Assembly (NCBI GenBank): GCA_003644275.1
Contig: QNBY01000109.1
Location: 1 to 5,158, forward strand
DNA from: Planctomycetota bacterium
GTDB taxonomy: Bacteria; Planctomycetota; B143-G9
Direction: 5' to 3'
Length of the DNA: 5,158 bases
Shown: positions 1-4,927 of the stretch, piece by piece
Position numbering within the stretch: position 1 is the first letter of the stretch
Layout of the letters: every line of letters starts with the position of its first letter
Position numbers and translations under genes: made by a program
Notes under the pieces: generated by a model
What the model was told of the DNA's origin: nothing
Databases searched by the model: none
Seen by the model: the letters and a program-made list of their open reading frames with translations, nothing else

Positions 1-563
1 ACGGCTCCGGCACCACCTGGATATTCACGAACTATCTGGACAAGATATCGCCCGCCTGGCGCGGGAAGGTGGGCACGGGCAAGGCCGTCAAGTGGCCCGT
101 GGGCGTCGGCGGCAAGGGCAACGAGGGCGTGGCCGCCTACGTCCAGCGGGTGAAGGGCGCGATAGGATACGTGGAGTTCGCCTACGCCAGGCAGAACGGC
201 CTGTCCTGCGCCCTGCTTGAAAACAGGGAGGGCGTCTTCGTCGCCCCCACCATGGAGGCCTTCCAGGCGGCCGCCGCGAACGCCGACTGGAAGAACGCCC
301 CCGGCTTCTACCTCGTGCTGACCGACCAGCCCGGAAGGGAGAGCTGGCCCATAACCGGCGCTTCCTTCATCCTCATGCACAAGGAGCAGAAGGACGCCCG
401 CAAGGCCAAGGCCATGCTTGACTTCTTCGCGTGGTGCTACCGCCACGGCGCGGACACCGCCCGCAAGCTCGACTACGTCCCGCTTCCCCGCAACGTGGTC
501 GAGTTGGTCGAGGGGCTCTGGCGCTCCGACCTCCGCTGCGGCGGCTCACCCGTGTGGAAATGA
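1..563 (+). CDS. pstS: PstS, periplasmic phosphate-binding protein of the Pst ABC transporter (C-terminal part)
   Basis: PstS binds inorganic phosphate outside the inner membrane and delivers it to the PstC/PstA channel. The gene is cut by the left edge of the window, so the signal peptide and N-terminal lobe are missing; the reading frame begins with the last two bases of an Asp codon. The visible 187 residues open with the phosphate-binding loop (D)GSGTT, followed by WIFTNYL. Next come VKWPVGVGGKGNEGVAAYV and GAIGYVEFAYA, both hallmarks of PstS, then WPITGASFILMHKEQ. The protein ends with LDYVPLPRNVVELVEGLW and a short polar tail. From memory of the family this aligns almost without gaps to the second half of E. 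coli PstS, including its end. The stop is TGA at 561-563. It is the first gene seen of a pstSCAB-phoU operon. Identification is very secure; only the 5' end and the promoter cannot be judged. Confidence 0.97.
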   Translation, partial: GSGTTWIFTNYLDKISPAWRGKVGTGKAVKWPVGVGGKGNEGVAAYVQRVKGAIGYVEFAYARQNGLSCALLENREGVFVAPTMEAFQAAAANADWKNAPGFYLVLTDQPGRESWPITGASFILMHKEQKDARKAKAMLDFFAWCYRHGADTARKLDYVPLPRNVVELVEGLWRSDLRCGGSPVWK

Positions 564-597
564 CCCCCTTCAGCCGAGCCCTTCCGCACCGGCCGCC

Positions 598-620
598 CCG
601 CGCCATCCAAGAGGGCGCGG
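598..620 (+). promoter_or_regulatory. GC-only hairpin between pstS and pstC
   Basis: CCGCGCC (598-604) pairs perfectly with GGCGCGG (614-620) around a 9-base loop. It lies in the only real gap of the operon, just upstream of the pstC ribosome-binding site. Hairpins in this position often protect the 3' end of the upstream mRNA or attenuate read-through, so that the binding protein is made in excess over the membrane subunits; that role here is inference. There is no run of T after it, so it is not a standard intrinsic terminator. In DNA this GC-rich, 7-bp GC stems arise easily by chance. Confidence 0.4.
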
Positions 621-627
621 CGCCCCC

Positions 628-635
628 GGAGGAAA
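628..635 (+). promoter_or_regulatory. Ribosome-binding site that fixes the pstC start
   Basis: GGAGGAAA is a near-perfect Shine-Dalgarno sequence. GGAGG ends 8 bases before the ATG at 641. The reading frame stays open upstream to 431, well inside pstS, but only this ATG has such a site and gives a PstC of normal length. Confidence 0.85.
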
Positions 636-640
636 CAACC

Positions 641-1579
641 ATGACGGACGAACGGAGACGGACCGGAACGGCCGGAGACAAACTCCTGCGCGCGGCGGCC
701 GCGGCCGCGGCCGCCCTCGTGCTGTTCCTCATGGCGGCGCTCTTCGTCGGCCTGGGCTGGCATTCCGCCCTTTCGCTGTCGAAATTCGGCGTCGGCTTCC
801 TCTGGAGCTCGGAGTGGAACCCCGTCGCGGGGCGTTACGGCGCGCTCAGCAGCATATACGGCACGCTGGTGACGACCGCCGTCGCCATGCTCGTCGCTAT
901 CCCCGCGAGCGTGCTTCTGGCCTTCTTCCTCGCCGAGATAGCTCCCCCAGCCATCGCCAAACCGGTGGGGTACGCCGTGGAGCTCTTCGCCGCCGTGCCC
1001 AGCATAATCTTCGGCATGTGGGGGCTGTTCGTCCTCGCGCCCATCATGTCCGAACACGTCCAGCCCTTCCTGGGCGAGGCCGCTTCCTTCCTCCCCTTCT
1101 TCTCCGGTCCGCCCATGGGCATAGGTATGCTCACCGCGGGCCTCATCCTCTCGCTGATGATCCTCCCCTACATGACCTCGGTGATACGCGACATGTTCGA
1201 GATGACTCCCCGCTCACTCAAGGAGGCCGCCTACGGCATGGGGGCCACCCGCTGGGAAGTAACCCGCAAGGTGGTGCTTCGGCACGGCGCGAAGGCTGTG
1301 GCGGGCGCTTTCTTCCTCGGCCTCGGCCGCGCCATGGGCGAGACGATGGCCGTCACCTTCGTGGTGGGCAACAGCCACCGCATATCGGCCTCCCTCTTCG
1401 AGCCCGCCAACACCATAGCATCCACCCTCGCCAACGAGTTCGCCGAAGCGTCCGATCCGCTCTACCTCAGCGCCCTGGCCGAACTGGGGCTCGTGCTGCT
1501 GGTGATGACCTTCGGCATCAACCTGCTCGCCCGGCGCATGTTGGACCGGTTCGGGGCCGGTTCGGGAGGCGCGCGGTGA
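641..1579 (+). CDS. pstC: PstC, phosphate ABC transporter permease subunit
   Basis: PstC is one of the two inner-membrane permease subunits of the Pst importer. The 312-residue product has six hydrophobic segments at about 18-40, 73-99, 111-134, 160-182, 218-243 and 275-297. Between TM1 and TM2 is an outward region with FLWSSEWNP and RYGALSSIYGTL, typical of PstC. The EAA loop that docks on the ATPase is at about 193-213 (SLKEAAYGMGATRWEV). The motif LGLGRAMGETMAVTFVVGN (from residue 226) carries the Arg (R230) and Glu (E234) of the conserved GRxxGET stretch, whose Arg and Glu are known to matter for phosphate transport in E. coli PstC. The start is the ATG with a strong ribosome-binding site; an open frame reaching back to 431 encodes nothing PstC-like. 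An eight-alanine tract lies at the beginning of TM1. The stop TGA overlaps the pstA start, so PstA is probably translationally coupled. Confidence 0.96.
   Translation: MTDERRRTGTAGDKLLRAAAAAAAALVLFLMAALFVGLGWHSALSLSKFGVGFLWSSEWNPVAGRYGALSSIYGTLVTTAVAMLVAIPASVLLAFFLAEIAPPAIAKPVGYAVELFAAVPSIIFGMWGLFVLAPIMSEHVQPFLGEAASFLPFFSGPPMGIGMLTAGLILSLMILPYMTSVIRDMFEMTPRSLKEAAYGMGATRWEVTRKVVLRHGAKAVAGAFFLGLGRAMGETMAVTFVVGNSHRISASLFEPANTIASTLANEFAEASDPLYLSALAELGLVLLVMTFGINLLARRMLDRFGAGSGGAR
692..715 (+). repeat. Poly-alanine codon tract in pstC (GCG/GCC)
   Basis: Eight consecutive Ala codons, alternating mostly GCG and GCC, make a run of GCGGCC units (residues 18-25 of PstC). It leads into the first membrane helix. 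The alternation makes it self-complementary and a possible slippage site, but the frame is intact here. Confidence 0.8.
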
Positions 1580-2433
1580 GGCCGCGGTCGCGGGCCGCCC
1601 GCAAGGCGGCGGACGCCGCGGCGTCCGCCCTCGCCTTCCTCGCCGCCGCGGCGGGGACGGCCGTGCTGTTCTGGATAATGGCCGAGGTGTTCGCGCGCGG
1701 CGCGTCGGTGCTGGGCCCCGCTTTCTTCACCAGGCTTCCCGCCCCTCCCGGCGTGGGGGGCGGGGGGCTCGCCAACGCCGTGCTGGGCACCGTCATCATA
1801 ACGCTGCTCGCCACCCTCATGGCCGTGCCGCCGGGCGTGCTGGCCGGAGTGTACCTCGCGGAATTCGCCGGGAACGGCCGCTTCGCCTCGGCCGTCCGGT
1901 TCGGCGTCAACATGCTCATGGGCGTTCCCTCCATCATCATGGGGCTGTTCGTCTGGGGCACCGTAGTGATAGCCACCGGCGGATTCTCGGCGTGGGCCGG
2001 CGCCGTCTCCCTCGCGCTGATAATGCTCCCCGTCGTCGCCAGGACCGCCGAGGACATGCTCCGGCTGGTGCCCGACTCCCTGCGCGAGTCTGTCCTCGCC
2101 ATGGGAGCCCCCTACTGGCGGGCCATGCTCGTCATCTTCCTCGCGGCCCGGAACGGCCTCGTGACCGGCGTCCTGCTCGCCGTCGCCCGCGTGGGCGGCG
2201 AGACGGCCCCCCTCCTCTTCACCGCCCTCAACAGCCCCTACTGGCCCACCGACCTCACCAAGCCCACCGCCAACCTGCCGGTGACCATCTACAACTACGC
2301 CATGTCGCCCTATCGGGACTGGCAGGCCATGGCGTGGGGAGCGTCGCTCGTCATAACCGCGGGCGTGCTGGCGCTGTCGCTCGTTTCGAGGTTCGCCCTC
2401 AAGACCGGAACGGAAAGGAAAGCCAAGAGATGA
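1576..2433 (+). CDS. pstA: PstA, phosphate ABC transporter permease subunit
   Basis: PstA is the second inner-membrane permease subunit, paired with PstC. I place the start at GTG 1576, whose last three bases plus the next base form GTGA with the pstC stop. GGGAGG at 1564-1569 sits 6 bases ahead as ribosome-binding site, and the resulting 285 residues match the usual PstA length. The frame remains open far upstream across pstC, but that part is not protein-like. Hydrophobic segments are at about 17-38, 66-95, 110-135, 138-156, 193-216 and 252-272. The EAA loop is SLRESVLAMGAPYWRA (168-183). The diagnostic AVARVGGETAPLLFTALNS (202-220) holds R205 and E209; the equivalent Arg is needed for transport in E. 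coli. YWPTDLTKPTANLPVTIYNYA (222-242) is also typical. The N-terminus is rich in Ala and Arg. The last bases overlap the pstB start as ATGA. Confidence 0.95.
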   Translation: MRPRSRAARKAADAAASALAFLAAAAGTAVLFWIMAEVFARGASVLGPAFFTRLPAPPGVGGGGLANAVLGTVIITLLATLMAVPPGVLAGVYLAEFAGNGRFASAVRFGVNMLMGVPSIIMGLFVWGTVVIATGGFSAWAGAVSLALIMLPVVARTAEDMLRLVPDSLRESVLAMGAPYWRAMLVIFLAARNGLVTGVLLAVARVGGETAPLLFTALNSPYWPTDLTKPTANLPVTIYNYAMSPYRDWQAMAWGASLVITAGVLALSLVSRFALKTGTERKAKR

Positions 2434-3272
2434 ACGGAACAGCCGCAACCGCTCTGCCCCCGCGCCCGCCGGTCTCCCGGCGTTCGGAATCGCCTTCATC
2501 CCGGCGGTCAGCCGTCCGCCGCGCGAGGATCGTCGTCCGCGGCCTGAACTTCTTCTACGGCCGCCGCCAGGTGCTCTTCGACAACAACCTGGAGATAGCC
2601 GAAAACCGCGTCACCGCCATCATCGGCCCCTCCGGCTGCGGCAAATCCACGCACATACGGGTGTACAACCGCATCTACTCCCTCTACCGCGGCCAGAGGG
2701 CCGTCGGCGAGGTGTTGCTCGACGGCGTGAACATCCTCTCCGACAAGGTGGATACCGCCGAGCTCCGCCGCCGCGTCGGGATGATATTCCAGCAGCCCAC
2801 TCCCTTCCCCATGTCGATCTTCGACAACGTGGCCTACGGCCTGCGCCTCCACTACCGCCTGCCGAAAAGCGAACTCGAGGGCCGCGTGGAGGAAGCCTTG
2901 AAGGCCGTCGGCCTCTGGGACGAGGTGCGCCGCCACCTCGCGGCTCCCGGCACCGACCTCTCGGGCGGCCAGCAGCAGAGGCTCTGCATCGCCCGGGCGC
3001 TCGCGGTGGATCCCGAGGTCATCCTGATGGACGAGCCCACCTCCGCGATAGACCCCATCGCCACCGCCCGCATAGAGGAGCTTGTGGTCTCGCTGAAGTC
3101 CCGCTACACCGTGGTGATAGTGACCCACAACATGCAGCAGGCGGCGCGCATATCGGACTACACCGCCTTCTTCCATCAGGGCCGCATCGTGGAGTTCGAC
3201 GAGACGGCGCGCCTGTTCACCGCCCCCCGCGAGAAACGCACGGAGGACTACATCACCGGCCGGTTCGGTTAG
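2430..3272 (+). CDS. pstB: PstB, phosphate ABC transporter ATP-binding protein
   Basis: PstB hydrolyses ATP on the cytoplasmic side to drive phosphate import. The 280-residue product has all ATPase motifs: A-loop FFYG (Y43), Walker A GPSGCGKST (66-74), Q-loop region GMIFQQPTPFPMS (117-129), signature LSGGQQQRLCIARA (177-190), Walker B VILMDE (197-202), D-loop SAIDP (205-209) and switch His H233 in VTHNM. The C-terminus TEDYITGRFG is the standard PstB ending. Three departures from E. coli PstB stand out. There is a basic Pro/Ser/Arg-rich N-terminal extension of about 33 residues, His-Ile follows Walker A where Leu-Leu is usual, and Ile replaces Leu in the D-loop. None of these touches a catalytic residue. 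The ATG overlaps the pstA stop (ATGA), so translation is probably coupled. No other in-frame ATG, GTG or TTG lies before the conserved core, so the extension seems real. Confidence 0.97.
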   Translation: MNGTAATALPPRPPVSRRSESPSSRRSAVRRARIVVRGLNFFYGRRQVLFDNNLEIAENRVTAIIGPSGCGKSTHIRVYNRIYSLYRGQRAVGEVLLDGVNILSDKVDTAELRRRVGMIFQQPTPFPMSIFDNVAYGLRLHYRLPKSELEGRVEEALKAVGLWDEVRRHLAAPGTDLSGGQQQRLCIARALAVDPEVILMDEPTSAIDPIATARIEELVVSLKSRYTVVIVTHNMQQAARISDYTAFFHQGRIVEFDETARLFTAPREKRTEDYITGRFG

Positions 3273-3276
3273 GAGG
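3271..3276 (+). promoter_or_regulatory. phoU ribosome-binding site overlapping the pstB stop codon
   Basis: AGGAGG is a perfect Shine-Dalgarno core whose first two bases are the end of the pstB TAG stop. It ends 5 bases before the phoU ATG. Ribosomes finishing pstB would end on top of it, so phoU translation is probably linked to that of pstB. Confidence 0.85.
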
Positions 3277-3281
3277 AACCC

Positions 3282-3986
3282 ATGAGCGCCTCTCATCTGC
3301 ACAGGGAGATAGAGAAGCTGAAGCGCGGCCTGCTCATCCTCGCCGCCCGCGTGGAGGAAGCGTTGCGCCGGGCCGTCCGGGCGGTGGAGAAGCGGAACGC
3401 CGCCCTCGCGCGCGAAGTGATTCTGGACGACCCCCGCATAGACGTCATGGAGGTGGAGCTGGAGGAAGAATGCCTCAAGGCGCTCGCCCTGCACCAGCCC
3501 GTGGCGGGGGACCTGCGCTTCGTGGTGGCCGTCCTCAAGATCAACAACGACCTCGAGCGCATCGGGGACCTCGCCGTGAACATAGCCGAGAACGCCTGCG
3601 CCCTGGCGGACGCCCCCCGCGCGGCGGTTTCGTTCGAACTCGGCGCCATGGCCCGTAAGGCGCTCGCCTTGGTGCGCATGAGCATAGAATCGCTCGTGGA
3701 GCGCGACGCCGCCCTGGCCCGCAAGGTGCTCGCGGGGGACGACGAGGTGGACGACATGAACCGCCGCATATTCGCCGCGGCCCGTGAAGCGATGAAGCGC
3801 GACCCCTCCTCCCTCGACGTGTTCGTGCGTTTCCTGTCCGTATCGCGCCACTTAGAGCGCGTCGCCGACCACGCCACGAACATAGCGGAGGACGTGATCT
3901 ACCTCCTCGAGGGCGAGATAGTCCGCCACGGCGGGGCCCTACGGGAGAGCGGGGCCGCCGCCGCTCCCTTCGACGGAGGGGAGTGA
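3282..3986 (+). CDS. phoU: PhoU, regulator of the Pst transporter and phosphate signalling
   Basis: PhoU is a cytoplasmic all-helical protein made of two similar three-helix bundles. It restrains phosphate uptake and links Pst to the PhoR sensor kinase. The 234-residue product has the two signature metal-binding motifs ExxxDxxxN: E92-D96-N100 (LERIGDLAVNIAE) and E192-D196-N200 (LERVADHATNIAE), exactly 100 residues apart, as expected for a tandem-duplicated fold. The first helix (HREIEKLKRGLLILAARVEEAL) and the LHQPVAGDLRFVVAVLKINND segment are typical. The length is near the family norm; the last 18 residues after VRHGG are a low-complexity Gly/Ala tail not expected to fold. It follows pstB by 9 bases and ends the operon. 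The final 48 bases overlap the convergent methyltransferase gene. Identity is secure; its partner PhoR/PhoB is not in the window. Confidence 0.96.
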   Translation: MSASHLHREIEKLKRGLLILAARVEEALRRAVRAVEKRNAALAREVILDDPRIDVMEVELEEECLKALALHQPVAGDLRFVVAVLKINNDLERIGDLAVNIAENACALADAPRAAVSFELGAMARKALALVRMSIESLVERDAALARKVLAGDDEVDDMNRRIFAAAREAMKRDPSSLDVFVRFLSVSRHLERVADHATNIAEDVIYLLEGEIVRHGGALRESGAAAAPFDGGE

Positions 3987-4712
3987 CGCCCGCCCCTTCT
4001 TCCGCGCCACGATGATGAGCTTCCGGCCCAACAGGGCCGCCCTGCAGTTCTGGCGGCGCACCTCCGCCGAGCTCCCGAAGCGCAGGCGGCTGAACAGGCG
4101 TATGAGGGGAACGAGGAAACACAGGAGAAGCGACCCGGTCTGGTGCTTGTCCGTCTCCACGGCCTCCAGTTCGAGGCCGTGGCAGGACAGCAGCCACTCG
4201 TACCGGTTCAGCGTGAAGGGCGAAATGTGCTGGGAGGCCGCGTCCCTCACCCCCGGCTCTAGCGGGCCGAAGGAATAGAAGAACCCGCTGAGCAGGAAAC
4301 GCAGCCGCGATTTCAGGGAGAGTATGTTGGGCGTGGTGAAAAGCAGCAGCCCGCCCGGGCGCAGCACGCGCGCCGCCTCCGCGAAGAAGGCGTCGTGGCC
4401 GTCCACGTGCTCGGCCACCTCCACCGCGAGCACGGCGTCGAACGAGCCGTCCTCGAAGGGCAGCGGCAGGCCGGGCTCGCACCTGCGGCATTCCACCCCC
4501 TCCGCCGCGAAGCGGCCGGTGTCCACGTCGCAGGCGGTGACGGCCGCTCCTTCCGCCGCGAGCCTAACGCTCAGCGCTCCTTCCCCCGCCCCAAGGTCCA
4601 GCACATCCAGCCCGGCGGGCGCACACACCTTTGAAAACACGCGCATCACCGCGTCGTGCGTGCCCGGTATCGCCATCTCGCGGGCGGCAGGGGAAGAAGT
4701 CGCCCTCGACAT
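3939..4712 (-). CDS. Class I SAM-dependent methyltransferase (Methyltransf_11/23, UbiG-like fold), substrate unknown
   Basis: This 257-residue protein is predicted to transfer a methyl group from S-adenosylmethionine. Motif I is VLDLGAGEG (37-45). The acidic residue ending strand 2 is in CDVD (61-64), contacting the SAM ribose. DGSFDAVLAVEVAEHV (88-103) and AARVLRPGGLLLFTTPN (113-129) are the other core motifs, and QHISPFTLNRYEWLL (161-175) matches the region after the core in this family. LLLCFLVPLIRLF (195-207) is hydrophobic and could touch the membrane. This subfamily often modifies quinones, lipids or surface sugars, but nothing nearby identifies the substrate. I chose ATG 4712 because a promoter sits directly upstream; the frame is open back to GTG 4784 (with ATG 4751 between), which would add a basic 24-residue leader, and ATG 4676 is also possible. 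It converges on phoU, overlapping it by 48 bases. ATA codon use matches the pst genes. Confidence 0.85.
   Translation of the reverse strand: MSRATSSPAAREMAIPGTHDAVMRVFSKVCAPAGLDVLDLGAGEGALSVRLAAEGAAVTACDVDTGRFAAEGVECRRCEPGLPLPFEDGSFDAVLAVEVAEHVDGHDAFFAEAARVLRPGGLLLFTTPNILSLKSRLRFLLSGFFYSFGPLEPGVRDAASQHISPFTLNRYEWLLSCHGLELEAVETDKHQTGSLLLCFLVPLIRLFSRLRFGSSAEVRRQNCRAALLGRKLIIVARKKGRASLPSVEGSGGGPALP
3964..3983 (+). terminator. Possible terminator hairpin at the end of phoU, within the convergent overlap
   Basis: CTCCCTTC (3964-3971) pairs with GAGGGGAG (3976-3983) across the loop GACG, giving an 8-bp stem with one G-U pair. It ends immediately before the phoU stop codon. The following bases are C-rich with only scattered Ts, so it lacks the U-tract of a standard intrinsic terminator. 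The same bases read on the other strand form nearly the same stem inside the end of the methyltransferase gene, so it might act in both directions or only as a 3' mRNA end stabiliser. That role is inference. Confidence 0.35.
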
Positions 4713-4719
4713 ACCGAGA

Positions 4720-4748
4720 AGAATACCCCCGCGAAAACACCTTGTCAA
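4720..4748 (-). promoter_or_regulatory. Sigma-70-type promoter of the methyltransferase gene
   Basis: On the minus strand a perfect -35 box TTGACA (4748-4743) is followed after exactly 17 bases by TATTCT (4725-4720), which matches 4 of 6 bases of TATAAT. Normal spacing puts the first transcribed base at about 4713 or 4712, that is at or one base before the ATG. No Shine-Dalgarno sequence precedes that ATG. Both points suggest a leaderless transcript. TTGACA is rare by chance in such GC-rich DNA. Confidence 0.55.
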
Positions 4749-4803
4749 CATTCCCGCCCGCAGCGCCCGCAAAGCCCTTTTCACCCGCCCCGCATGAGAA
4801 AAT

Positions 4804-4820
4804 GAAACGCGCGCCGTTTC
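4804..4820. repeat. Small palindrome in the divergent intergenic region
   Basis: GAAACG (4804-4809) and CGTTTC (4815-4820) form a perfect inverted repeat with a 5-base centre. It lies between the two divergent promoters, where an operator would be expected, but no known regulator is recognised and a 6-base arm can occur by chance. The rest of the intergenic region (4713-4927) contains the promoters described and no other gene that I can support. Confidence 0.3.
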
Positions 4821-4876
4821 CGCGCATAGTTACCTCGTCCGCGGGGGGCATCGCGTGTATTCGCCGTCGAGCTCGT

Positions 4877-4882
4877 TATACT
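4877..4882 (+). promoter_or_regulatory. Possible -10 box for the rightward membrane-protein gene
   Basis: TATACT matches 5 of 6 bases of the -10 consensus and would start transcription near 4889, leaving a leader of about 39 bases. No convincing -35 box is found 16-18 bases upstream (the bases there read near CGTGTA), and the extended -10 TG is absent, so it may need an activator or another sigma factor, or be chance. Confidence 0.3.
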
Positions 4883-4927
4883 CGGGGGTGTGAGACGATT
4901 CATAGATGAGTGAAAAGTAAGGCGGAT

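Noticed and set aside
431..640. Upstream extension of pstC into pstS
   Set aside because: The added 70 residues are Arg/Pro-rich and unlike PstC, and a strong ribosome-binding site precedes ATG 641.
418..1575. Upstream extension of the pstA frame through pstC
   Set aside because: It is an out-of-frame reading of pstC with Arg/Pro/His-rich noise; the coupled GTG at 1576 gives a normal-length PstA.
1462..2499. Long open frame on the minus strand opposite pstA (345 codons)
   Set aside because: Product is a low-complexity Gly/Glu/His/Arg string with no domain; long stop-free antisense frames are expected opposite genes with GC-rich third positions.
2508..3851. Long open frame on the minus strand opposite pstB and phoU (447 codons)
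   Set aside because: It is the mirror of two secure genes, is rich in His/Gly/Val/Arg, and has no recognisable motif.
4324..4909. Plus-strand open frames across the methyltransferase start and intergenic region
   Set aside because: Ser/Pro/Arg-rich products without motifs, lying opposite a clear methyltransferase.
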